A stretch of DNA of 64,000 nt from Selaginella moellendorffii (Eukaryota > Streptophyta > Lycopodiopsida > Selaginellales > Selaginellaceae), in the NCBI RefSeq assembly GCF_000143415.4, contig NW_003314325.1:28149-92148 (forward strand), given 5' to 3'. Positions 22,550 through 32,001 of this stretch are shown here, piece after piece (position 1 is the stretch's first letter; the number at the start of each line of letters is the position of its first letter). The position numbers and the translations under genes were made by a program. Under the pieces are notes generated by a model. It was not told where the DNA came from, made no database searches, and was given only the letters and a program-made list of their open reading frames with translations.

Positions 22550-24732
22550 TCACCGCGACGATGGAGACGACCACCCTGGATTTTCGTGGCGAATTCCCGA
22601 ATCCGCGATCGACCCACTAAATCCGGGCCGCGGAGGCGACTGCCCACATGGATCGATCCGCGCGGCGGCGCTCCTGCCGGGAGCCCACATCGATCGTGTC
22701 ATGGAGAATCTCCCAAAAGAAGCATTTTTACTTTTCAGAGGAAGTGTTCCTAGGATCACGGATCACGGAGAGACTATAAAGTCTGATGGATGGAAGGAAA
22801 CGATTCTTCACGCTTGGAAGCTTGATCAAGCTGGAGCGAGTTCCTTCCAAATTGGTGAATGCCTTCCTTTTTCGAGGCATCTACGGTGTTCTTTTCCCTC
22901 TTTTTTTTTTGGTGTGTGAGTGTGTTGATGCCCACTGCTGGTGCATGAATCGCACTGTGGACGGATGGAAGACATCTCCCGGGCCCTCTGAAGAAACGAA
23001 AAAACTATACCAAGTTAAACAACCATTTCAAGGGGAAAGTCCTAAGAACTAAAAGCAAAGAGAAACCATACCACATTTCCAACACAAACAACATCGATGT
23101 CCTTGTTGCGCCCAAAAGTTACTACACCACCGCGAGCGACCTTTTCACCATGTCCGCAAACCTGGAGAAATCGCAGGACCAAAACGCTTTCATCGTCTCA
23201 TTCATTCGCTGTCAATGTTTACCTCGTTCTTCCATTTTTTTTAACTTGCTTGCTTCCACTAGCTACGTTGATCCAAGGCACACCATCATCCACGTTCAAG
23301 CGCTCTCCTTCCTGCCGTGTAAGATGCAAATTCATGGATTAAACAAAGTTTCTACGAGCCAAGTCACGCAAATTCTACAAAAAGCCACCACAACACATGC
23401 TTGGAGAGATCGGATCGGCTCTTCAAAGCTTTTTGACAGCCACTTCGAGAAAACACTCACAAGGATAAGGGAAGCTCATTCGACACACAAAAAGTATGCA
23501 AGCCAAGCAAGACAGAAGAAAAAAACACTTTGCTCACGAGCGTTCCTGGCTCTACCAACACGAGTGACAAATCCATGGTCACAACTTAAGGCTCTTCGCT
23601 CTTGGCACTTTTGCTGGCTGGAGCAGCTTGTTTACGATTAAACAAGGCTAGTGCTGGTTGGAGGGTCACGCTCATTGACAAAGGCATGTTGAGCGAGAAA
23701 ATGATGAACATGGGGTGCCAATGGGACCAGAAACTTCCATGCTTTGCTGTAGGATTAGGCATAGGATTACATACCTCTCCTTGTTTTAGCCTTGTTCTTC
23801 GCTTGTGTTCTGTTCGTTGCCAGGAGTTCCCATGCCTGCCTGTTAAAAGAAGGAAAACAAAGGAAGTTTAGATGGTGATCTTAGTGGAACTCATAAGCGG
23901 GTGGCAAGTGGAGCTCAAAAACAATGATGGATGTAATCACGAGGAGGAGAATAAAAAGACTATAACGAGACAGAAACGCTGCTCTGCATGGACCCAGAAA
24001 AGCTTAGTTTTGTCCTGGAGCATCCAGGAAGACTGTAAAAACTACGCTGGCTGCGAGAACTAAACAAACGCAAGAGCTTACGAGCCCACGTTCTCGACAC
24101 AAAAACTAACCTCGAAACGCTGGTAGTTGGGAGGCACCGCAAGCTCCCCGCCTCTACAAAAGCAAAAAAGCCTAGCGTAAGTGCAAGGTAGTCGAGCAAG
24201 CATGCACGGGCCAGCAGCATAAGAAGAGAAAAAAACGCGAAAAGTGAAAGAGAAAAGAAGAGTGCTCACCATGGATGGCTGCTGCTGTGCTGGTGTCTAT
24301 CCATTCAAGGAGATGTTGCCATCGTTACGGTTTTAAAATGCGGGTCAAAACGGGGTCTCACCTTGTTTTTGTTCCTGGAGGGTGAGGACGACTTGTGTGA
24401 AGGAGCAACAACGTAAAAAATGAAGAGGATCACCTTTGTGTGGGATATACCAGCGCCTATCGAATACCGTGACCCGACGTTTCAGGAATTGCCAGCAGCC
24501 GAAAGTGTCCGACTTAACAGCGGAGAAAGCTCAGCCTGCCAGAAGGGAAATCTTCGTTAGTTACTGATAAGAAAGAAAGACAACAACGCAACCTGAGATG
24601 GAAGTGAAGTAAGACATGTCGTTTCTCTCCAACAGTAGCGTCAGTCAGTCGAGCATTAAATCGTTCCCATGACTGTTTCCCATGACTATGGAGCTTTGTC
24701 TTGGAGCTGTAAATCCGACTCACCTCGCGCAT
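22550..24732. other. Spacer between the kinase gene and the PPR fragment
   Basis: Most of this is the first copy of a duplicated block (second copy 34,934-36,265). Copy 1 keeps about 860 bases (roughly 23,400-24,255) that are missing from copy 2. On the minus strand a few fragments look exon-like: one ending KQAAPASKSAKSEEP and a stop at about 23,590, and a piece reading GGELAVPPNYQRFE with good splice borders at about 24,113-24,165. They suggest a small unrecognised minus-strand gene, but I cannot join them into one open frame. Confidence 0.35.
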
Positions 24733-25068
24733 AGATGTTGGACATGAGAGAGTACGCGGAGCCTGTTCCATCGTCGAGCTTGAGAACCGACTGGAAAGCC
24801 ATCCTGCCAAGCTCCACATCTCTCCACTTGAGGCATGAACTTAACAGCGCCGTCCACAGCACCGCGTCCGCCTTGCAAGGCATCGCCTCCACGGTCTTGA
24901 GCGCTTCGTCTAGCCGATTTGCCCGGCACAGAAGATCCACCAAGCAAGTGTAGTGCTGGACGTTTGGAGCCACTCCATACTCGCTGCTCATGGCCTCGAA
25001 GAACTCGCGTCCCTTGTCAACCAGCCCGGCGTGGCTGCATGCCGTGAGCAGCGAGACAAAGGTGAACG
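24733..25068 (-). pseudogene. 3' fragment of a PPR protein gene (copy 1 of the gene at 36,228-38,708)
   Basis: The minus-strand frame reads SLLTACSHAGLVDKGREFFE through SAYSLMSNIYARE. It is almost identical to the last 110 or so residues of the intact PPR gene at 36,266-38,708. The match stops at about 25,068, where unrelated repeat sequence begins. It lacks a start and all upstream PPR motifs, so it is a truncated duplicate. Confidence 0.85.
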
Positions 25069-25084
25069 CACCGTGAAGCACCGA

Positions 25085-25975
25085 GACGATGAACCTACAT
25101 TGTTAGCGAGATCACTGCAGGGTTCATAGCAAAAGCGAATAGTGAATACCAGTCTTGGAGGCTCTTTGTATTCGAAAATGAAGAGCCAAACTCATCATGG
25201 AGACTAGCCTCCTCTCGACTTTACTTCCACCCTTAAAAGAAAACACGATAGATCATTCATTATAAAGCATAGACAATAGTACCTGGACCGTGGCTTGTAA
25301 AGAACTATCAGAGCTGGGGAATGGCACCGCATTGTGTGCATTTCTCACGAGACCTCAAGGAACCCTAAATTAAACCCTAGACCCTCTTCTCAAAGCGGGA
25401 AATATTTTCTGGAAACCGAAAGAAATCGGAGCTGTGTGATGATGAATCGGGGATTGCAGAGAATCACATTGATGTCTCTCAATCGAGGATGAATTGAGAG
25501 ACAACGACGAGCACGACAAGCGCGACGAGCGCGACGAGGACAATCACGAGCAGCGCATCGACCAGGCCACATCGGTCGTGCGATTCATTGCGGCCTCCCT
25601 GGGGCTCGTCACGCTCACCATTGTCTCCGGCCAGCTTGCTGTCGGCCTGCTGGTGCTCGGCCGCGACCCGATCTCGCTTGTTCTGGAAATCGTCTTGGCC
25701 CTGGTCTGGTTCTCCGTGCTTGCGTGCTGGATTGCACAAGAAATGTGGATGATCAAGCAAGAACCAGAAGAGGATCAACCTGCTGCAGCCGCCTCCCACT
25801 CCATCTGGAGCAATGCATTGCGTCGCTCTTGCACAACCGAAATTTCGCGTGGATTCTTCGCGGGCGTCCTCCTCTTCCCCTTCTTGTCACTTGGATTCGC
25901 CATATATCGCTCGATCGATCGCTCGCTCGCTCGCTCGCTTGCTCGGGCTCTCACAAACACAATAAACCCCTAAAG
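25085..25975 (+). repeat. Dispersed repeat, G+C-rich copy A (related to 47,072-47,870 and 44,380-44,580)
   Basis: The sequence from GACGATGAACCTAC onward recurs at 47,072 in the same orientation, and its 3' part recurs inverted at 44,380-44,580. Copy A is G+C-rich with many CpG sites; the two others are A+T-rich and carry TG or CA at those sites. The 3' part holds the membrane-protein-like ORF listed next. Confidence 0.7.
25473..25973 (+). CDS. Hypothetical membrane-protein ORF inside the dispersed repeat
   Basis: This open frame has no ATG near its beginning (it opens at 25,473 with CLSIEDELRDNDEHDKRDER), so a spliced upstream exon or a remnant status must be assumed. It encodes a charged N-terminus, then hydrophobic segments (FIAASLGLVTLTIVSG, LVLEIVLALVWFSVLACWIA), an acidic linker and a third segment (GFFAGVLLFPFLSLGFAIY). 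It ends in an Arg/Ser tail encoded by a CGATCGCTCGCT-type repeat. The frame is recognisable in the two decayed copies, for example FIWRNVLYRFCTAEISHEFF at 44,4xx versus SIWSNALRRSCTTEISRGFF here. I do not recognise the family. Confidence 0.35.
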   Translation, partial: CLSIEDELRDNDEHDKRDERDEDNHEQRIDQATSVVRFIAASLGLVTLTIVSGQLAVGLLVLGRDPISLVLEIVLALVWFSVLACWIAQEMWMIKQEPEEDQPAAAASHSIWSNALRRSCTTEISRGFFAGVLLFPFLSLGFAIYRSIDRSLARSLARALTNTINP

Positions 25976-26049
25976 TGAACGAAGGCACTTTAAAACGAAA
26001 TTCTTCCCGCGCGCCACGTGGCGGGAGCTCGGCAGCGTAAAAGGGGCGA

Positions 26050-27250
26050 TGGAGGGTATTGGGATTAGGGTTGTGGGATCTCGCGGCGCTGAGGAGAGCT
26101 GCTCATCCACCAAGCAATTCCTGGCGCAGAGACTCTAGCGAGCCGGAGCTTCCACAGCGTTTTCGCGAGAATGCTGCAAGCTTTGACTGTCGCCAACAAT
26201 CTGGAGAGCAGTTTTGCGTCACCACACTCGACGTAGCCATGGCATCGACGCTGTTCACAATGTCTATCAAGCCTTGTATCGGCCGGGTAAGCAAGAGCAA
26301 GCCTACTCGATATCTCTTCTCTTACGGATTTTCCTTGTTTATCGAGACGAACTTAGTGTTTGTTTTCTAGCCAAGCGATTTGCTTTTTTTCTTTTCTGAT
26401 CCCAAGTCTTTGTTTTCCAGGTTTGCCAGGATCCAAGATGGGGCCGATGCTTCAGGAGATGCTACAGCGAGAAGCCGCAGCTCGTCAAGGCTATGACGAC
26501 GATTATCTCGGGGCTTCAAGGTGAGGCCCCTGCCAAAGAGTTCTATGCGTCGGAGAATGACCAAGAGTTCTTACAACTTTTTCTTTTGGTTTTCCTAGCT
26601 GCGGCTTGCTCCAAGCACTATGAACTGTGCCAACAGGAATTCGTGATCCCTGATTGGCAAGGCATTGACAGGATCACAAAACCCGGCACATACTTACACA
26701 GTTCTCGTCTCAGTGGAATTGACATGGTGAGAAATGCGTGCTTCTTCTCTCCCAGTTTACCAACCGGAGCTCTCTTTTTTCTACTCGTTTCTCCAGAAGA
26801 TAATGACTTCTTGCTTCATCATGGTGCCCCATACGAGTACACCAAGTTCATCGGCACTCTGACGTCTCTGGTGAAGGAAGGTTTCATCTCCATGGACAGG
26901 ATTGATGACACGGTGCGGAGACTTCGCTTTGTGATGTTCTCTGCGGGTTTGATCGGCGTAAGCGGCCCTCGAAGCTCAAACTTTCGGATTTTTATACGTA
27001 AGCTTTCCTGCTAGGCTCACAGAGATCACTGAGCAAAACAGCCTCGAAGGCCCTCGTTGCTGGCAGCAATCTCGGGAATCAATGGCTCCTCGTCGGTGAA
27101 AGGTGACTTTGTGATTGTCGTGGTCGTACGCAAAGACCCACCCACAGGACGGAGCCAATGCGATCGTCTGGTTCTCTTGAAAAACGGCAAGGATGCCAAG
27201 TATCCGCTGCTGCCCGTGGCCGCTAAGACGATCTCGCGTTATTTTTTATG
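26050..27250 (+). pseudogene. Decayed GH3 beta-glucosidase / beta-D-glucan exohydrolase gene
   Basis: The family hallmark DPRWGRC appears after the splice junction at about 26,421 (VCQDPRWGRCFRRCYSE, with KAMTTIISGLQGEAPAK following). The sequence then carries FVIPDWQGIDRIT (the catalytic Asp region of plant GH3), PYEYTKFIGTLTSLVKEGFI with SMDRIDDTVRR, and a 3' piece with LVLLKNGKDAKYPLLPV. Large parts are missing between these blocks: the LPHAKHFVGDGG region and much of the C-terminal domain. The frame also changes near RRLRFVMFSAGL. GH3 enzymes hydrolyse cell-wall glucans; this copy cannot make a full enzyme. Confidence 0.75.
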
Positions 27251-27360
27251 ACACGATATACCTCGTCCTCAAAAGGTATGGTTGTGATCCTTTTGGTCAA
27301 AGGGATCTACCAAAAAAAGGTATAAATTCCCCCTCCAGGATTTTGTAAATTTAGGGTTTG

Positions 27361-28203
27361 ATGGCAGAAGCTTTTGGAAGGTTATATGGGGATCAAGGGT
27401 TGGAGAAGAAAATCAATGTTCTTTGGGATTCTGGTAGTGAGTGTGATTTTATTTCAGAAAGACTAGTCAACGAATTTAATATTACTGTGGATATTAATTC
27501 ACGGGTTAAAGATTTCAAGTTCATGGTGGAAGATTGTGAATTGAAAACAACTCTGACTGTCCTACCAGTGATTCTTGATCACGACATAATTTTAGGTTCA
27601 CCTTGGATGCATCAACATTGCTTAAAATTGGATTGCAGTGGCAATATAAATAATCTAACTTTTGAGGTAAATGGTATTATATATTGCCTCAGGGGTAATT
27701 ACAATTTATTCAAGTCTAGAAAATACAAAAGAATAAATCAGCATATATGTCCTCCTTTTTATGACGTGGAGTATAAGGGGAGAATCAATGATCATCAAAT
27801 CAGAATTGAATTAGATAATGGTTGTGATATATCAGCTATATCACTTGATCTTCTTAAGAAACTTGGAATTAAAGCAGTTCAGAATCAGAAGTATTTTGGG
27901 AAAAGGTTAACTGCAAAAGTTCAACTAAAATATGGTTATGGAGCTGAGAATTTATTTTATAACTTGGGAGGTTTTTCAGAAAGTAGAACTTTTCTTGGTA
28001 TAGTAGATTATTCAGAGAGCATATATCTTGGGATGGACTGGCTTAAGAAACACTCAGCAGTAATTGATTATAGAAATCATACTGTTACTTTTAGAAGTGA
28101 ATTGGGCTGGTGGTATAGATTTCAATATCCACATGGTATATATGAAGTGAGTAAAGATAAATTTACAGAGGAGATGAGTAGTTTATGTTGGTGCTTAGTT
28201 TAA
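27361..28203 (+). CDS. Intact ORF with two retropepsin-like halves (repeat-borne, copy 1)
   Basis: This single ORF of 280 residues starts MAEAFGRLYGDQGLEKK, in A+T-rich sequence unlike the G+C-rich genes around it. The first half has INVLWDSGSECDFISE and, 60 residues later, VLPVILDHDIILGSPWM. The second half has IRIELDNGCDISAISLD and then YLGMDWLKKHSAVIDYRNH with VTF. Each half follows the LTR-retrotransposon aspartic protease pattern (D-S/T-G, then an LGMDWL-type C-terminal block ending in VTF). The second catalytic triad is DNG, not DSG or DTG. Retropepsins normally act as homodimers; two halves in one chain recall pepsin-like enzymes. A TATA-like TATAAAT lies 40 bases upstream. There are two decayed relatives (29,955-30,730 and 52,167-52,955). 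No RT or integrase follows. Confidence 0.65.
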   Translation: MAEAFGRLYGDQGLEKKINVLWDSGSECDFISERLVNEFNITVDINSRVKDFKFMVEDCELKTTLTVLPVILDHDIILGSPWMHQHCLKLDCSGNINNLTFEVNGIIYCLRGNYNLFKSRKYKRINQHICPPFYDVEYKGRINDHQIRIELDNGCDISAISLDLLKKLGIKAVQNQKYFGKRLTAKVQLKYGYGAENLFYNLGGFSESRTFLGIVDYSESIYLGMDWLKKHSAVIDYRNHTVTFRSELGWWYRFQYPHGIYEVSKDKFTEEMSSLCWCLV

Positions 28204-28994
28204 TTAAGCACTTATTGTAGCAATTTAATTCACAAAATTATTCACTAAAATAAATCTATATTATGAGTGCACCACCTCACACTAGAATTCTTATTTGCAT
28301 AGATAGAAATAATTGTGTTTTGTGGTGAGAGAAGGGAACTTTCAAGCGGGGGAGGAAAGAGGGAAGTTGCACTTGCCCTGGGAAGTGAAGGCATGACATT
28401 GGTTTGAAGATTTTTGGCCTCAACATCTTTTTTTTCTTCTCAGCTAGAAGCTCTCCTCGCTCCCAAGCGATCAAGTTATGAATCGATCACTCTGTCAGTC
28501 AGTACCGAGCTAGAATTATCCGGCTGCCACACCGACATCGGGGATACTGTGTGCTGACACCCAGACCAGTTAAGTGCATTACCTCATCCGAGCGCCTTTT
28601 TATCGTTTCCCTTTGATGTCTTCTAGCTGTACGACTGAAGAACTGATCCAGATGCTTGTTGTTCGCAATGCTGACGTTGCAAGAGAAGATAGAGGCGACA
28701 AAAGAGAAACGATTGATTGCTGCTTTGGGATCCACTTAGCGCTGGATGGCCTGGATGAATCACTTTTGAGATGCTCGCTTTGACACCCTCGTCACCCGGA
28801 TATTTAAAGCAAAAACTTCCATGAAGAAAGAAGATTTACCACGCTCTGATGAAGCGGAACCACCATTCCCATCTCCTCATCTCGCAAAATCTCGCGTCTC
28901 GACTTCCCACCTACATCTACCACAACACAAACAAGCAAGCAAAACCACGGCGAGAACAAATCCCAGGCTCGCAATCTCTCACTCGATCCATAGA
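28204..28994. other. Spacer with retropepsin-repeat 3' flank; no gene recognised
   Basis: Bases 28,204-28,400 resemble 30,716-30,945, so the repeat unit extends beyond the ORF. At 28,620-28,780 a plus-strand frame reads ELIQMLVVRNADVAREDRGD; it looks protein-like, but I do not recognise it and it has no start. Confidence 0.4.
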
Positions 28995-29210
28995 TCAGCG
29001 CTTGCCGCCGCCGCCGCCAAGCTTGGGCCCCTTGGAAACAGGCCCCCGCTGGATGGGGGCTTTCACCTTGGTGGCCTTGGAGAGCACCTCGGCCTTCTTC
29101 GCCTTCTTCTCGTCCTTGGTCTTCTTGATCCTCTCCTTGATCTCCTTGAGCGCCGCCTGGCGCGCAGCCTCTCTCACCTCCGTCTTCTCGGCCCGCTTCT
29201 TCTGGATCAC
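28995..29210 (-). pseudogene. RPL24: Last exon of ribosomal protein eL24 (RPL24), isolated
   Basis: The exon encodes [19 protein letters not shown], then [20 protein letters not shown] and the end [12 protein letters not shown] with a stop. This is the conserved C-terminal part of plant eL24. A proper acceptor (CAAATGTGAG) precedes it at the known E|VIQKK intron position. The upstream sequence is not eL24 but a copy of a MurG 3' end, so the earlier exons are missing. Either this is a duplicated fragment, or the rest of the gene lies farther away behind an inserted segment. I judge the first more likely. Confidence 0.7.
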
Positions 29211-29212
29211 CT

Positions 29213-29600
29213 CACATTTGACACGTGGCGTGCCCACATTCGAGCGTACAAACCGTATGATACCGGCTTCCGGTCGACCTCTTGTGAGAGGAACTGTACG
29301 TAGCCCTGACGTAGCGTGTCAAAGTGAGAACCTGCAAGGGCTGGAAATCGACAACGCTTTCAAATTTCAAAAATTTGAATAATCGCGCCAAGAACAACTC
29401 TTCATTGCCATCTTGTCCGGGCGTTGCCAAACAGTCGAGCGATTTCAATCGAAGTTTACCCAGAAGCTCGTCGATCGCATTGGCCAAAACTCGTGGCGAG
29501 GATTGCAAGGAACTGTCCTAAACCTCTCGCCACACCTGCTTCCTCCAAGCTCCTCTCGTTCTTTGTTTTGGAGATGGAATATATGAAAAGAAGAACAGCA
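29213..29600 (-). pseudogene. Copy of the 3' end of the MurG gene (parent 62,260-62,700)
   Basis: The minus-strand sequence contains SLEEAGVARGL, then after a 1-base shift QSSPRVLANAIDELLGKLR, then the untranslated tail with TTGGCGCGATTATT and CTTTGACACGCTACGT. All match the last exon and 3' flank of the intact gene at 60,947-62,556. The part between LGKLR and the stop is shortened and the frame is broken. It joins directly to the eL24 exon at about 29,212. Confidence 0.75.
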
Positions 29601-29739
29601 TTTTGGTTAAGCAGACGGGAACAACACCGTGAGCAGCTATAAGCGTCTCGTCGCAACTCAGTTTGACAGTCATGATCTTTCAATTGGAATGACTAGCAAA
29701 GAATTACCATAATCTGTCGTATAGAAAAGCAAAAAAAAG

Positions 29740-29955
29740 AACCTGGAGTTCATTTGCGAATAACTCCAGAGACCCAGAGAATTACGACTGAGGCGTTTTT
29801 ATGAGTTTGCCTATACTCTTCGTGGTAGTGGCCCCTGAACTTTAGCTTTGGTTGATCAGCCTGTCAAGAGTTTGAGTGACCGATTGAAAGGAAAAAAGAA
29901 AAAAGAAAAAAGAAAAGTTGGTACCAGCATTCCTGGTGTTTGTGCTCGTAGATAC
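29740..29955 (+). repeat. Copy of the segment at 46,230-46,420
   Basis: About 200 bases, from the AATAACTCCAGAGACCCAG motif to GTGTTTGTGCTCGTAGATA, recur in the same orientation at 46,230-46,420 with scattered substitutions. The segment is joined here to the second retropepsin repeat. Confidence 0.7.
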
Positions 29956-30730
29956 AGGGTTTGACGGCAGAAGCTTTTGGAAGGTTATATGGGGATCAAG
30001 GGTTAGAGAAGAAAATCAATGTTCTTTGGGATTCTGGTTTTAACTGTGATGCTATTTCACAATGATTAGTCGACGAATTTAATATTACTGTGGATAATAA
30101 TTCACAGGTTCAAGATTTCAAGTTCATTGTGAATTTAAAACAACTCTGACTGTCTTACCAGTGATTTTTGATCACAACATAATTTTGGGTTCACCTTGAA
30201 TACATTACACACTGCTTAGAATTAGATTGCAATGTCTAACGTTTGAGGTAAATGGTATTATATATTGCCTCATGGGTAATTACAATTTAATCAAGTATAA
30301 GGGGAGAATCAGTGATCATCAAATCAGAATTGAATTAGTGATATATCAGCCATATCACTTGATCTTCTTAAAAAAACTGGAATTAAAGCAGTTCACAATC
30401 AGAAGTATTATGGGAACAGGTTAACTGCAAAAGTTCAACTAAAAGATGGTTATGGAGTTGAGAATTTATTTTATAACTTGGGAGGTTTTTTAGAAAGTAG
30501 AACTTTTCTTGGTATAGTAGATTATTCAGAGAGCATACATCTTGGGATGGACTGGCTTAAGAAACACTCAGCAATAATTGATTAAGAAATCATACTGTTA
30601 CTTTTAGAAGTGAATTGGGCTGGTGTATAGATTTCAATATCCACATGGTATATATGAAGTGAGTAAAGATAAATTTACTGAGGAGATGAGTAGTTTATGT
30701 AGTTTAATTAAGCACTTACTATAGCAATTT
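29955..30730 (+). pseudogene. Decayed retropepsin-like repeat, copy 2
   Basis: It matches 27,350-28,255 in the same orientation from GGGTTTGACGGCAGAAGC onward, including the first DSG motif (LWDSGFNCDAIS) and the final LGMDWLKKHSA. It has stops (for example before LVDEFNI), several short deletions that change the frame and an ACG in place of the ATG. No product is expected. Confidence 0.75.
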
Positions 30731-31427
30731 AATGCACACAACTATTCACTAAAAGAAATTATATTGTCCTAATCTTGATGCGAGATTTATGAAGCAAGGG
30801 AGTGCACACCCTTCACACTGAATTGTGTTTATTGTGTTAGTGAGAGCATGGGATTTTCGATAAAAAGGGGAGGAAAGAGAGAAGTTGCCTTTCAGGCACT
30901 TGCTAAATGTTTCTGTCTGGGAAGTGAAGGCATGATGTTGCTTCAATAAGTGCCCTCCAGTCTTCCATGGCATGTAGGTAGAGAGCAGTTGTTTTTGCTG
31001 TGGCCACATGAATGTGGGAGGTCGTGACAATAGAATTCCATTGTGGGAAAGAAGAGCTGTAGCTGCACGTATATGGGATGTGAAAGGGTCTTTCTTTCTG
31101 TCTTGCACAGTGGGTAGAAACAGGCATCTCTGGTCATGACCTGCATTTGTCTTCGGCCCAGTTTGACGTGAAGTGAGTGTGGGCTTGTTGGTATTTTGCG
31201 AGGATGCACCTGGTGTTGTTGACATATTGGAGACTAGAAATTGCCTAGTACAAGCGAGAAGTTTGAAAATACTTTTTAGTTGATCAACTTGATTGCCTTA
31301 TGTCCTAGGCAAAGGCATTTTACCATAGTTGCATTCCAGGGAGTGATTGGCTCTCCTAGGGCAGATAAAAGCTTCATTTCAGCTCCCCTGTTTAACGTCC
31401 TACACTCTCATCTTACGTTTGGACTGC
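30731..31427. other. Spacer, no gene recognised
   Basis: Bases 30,838-30,945 continue the retropepsin-repeat flank shared with 28,320-28,400. The rest shows no protein signature in either direction. From about 31,290 the sequence becomes the inverted relative of 46,830-46,990. Confidence 0.4.
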
Positions 31428-32001
31428 TCACAGGTGTGGAAGTATTGGACAGATGGTGCTGGAAATCTGATCGTGTGTTGATAGCGGCCGACCCGACGTC
31501 CGAAAACGCAATCCCAGCTAATACCGAGTATCAGGCTTTGGAGTGTTCAGTACTGGTTTAATCCTCGGTTTTCTTGTAGAGGACGTGATCATCCCTGGAA
31601 GCCGAGGCACATACAAATTACGATGGTGTTGCTGTCTGGTGGGGACTGACTCATAACACAGAGAGCGCTGCCGATTGCTGTCAAGCGTGCTTCAACCAGG
31701 CCAAAGCCACTAAGCTGGGCGAGGTGAATGGCAAAATTTGGGTGTTTTGTGCTGCCGAGAACGGCTGCCACTCGCCTGATATTTACGAGCCACAAACGCC
31801 AGGAATGCTGGCTCAAACAGGTACCGATCAACTTTTCTTTTTAATTTTTCCTTTCAATCGATCCCTCGCACTTGCATGTATCTAGTTTTGAAGAGGTGGT
31901 GGAGGGGAAGGAGTGTTGTCGTGTTATTTCTTCTTGACTCAAGTTCTCTTATTTGACAGGAAGCGTGTGGGGCAATGTTTGTCAGCAGTGTTGTCCTTAG
32001 A
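31428..32001 (+). pseudogene. Decayed PAN/Apple-like cysteine-rich gene fragment
   Basis: Across two small frame changes the plus strand reads DVIIPGSRGTY, NYDGVAV, THNTESAADCCQACFNQAK, then KIWVFCAAENGCHSPDIY. A donor follows at about 31,821 and a last exon ends VCQQCCP and a stop at 32,001. The CC..C spacing followed by WVFC.....GC is the PAN/Apple-like pattern found in plant extracellular proteins. The frame is broken upstream of NYDG. The inverted relative at 46,390-46,990 preserves the shared sequence including CNIWGVLHC. Confidence 0.5.

Noticed and set aside
23150-23641. 163-residue plus-strand ORF in the kinase-PPR spacer
   Set aside because: It is not kept open in the second copy of the block (35,5xx) and has no recognisable domain.
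25544-25799. Minus-strand ORFs over the dispersed repeat copy A
   Set aside because: The plus-strand frame is the one preserved in the two decayed copies; the minus frames are not.
30749-31225. 158-residue minus-strand ORF between the retropepsin copy and the PAN fragment
   Set aside because: No motif, no introns or promoter, and part of the stretch is repeat flank shared with 28,320-28,400.
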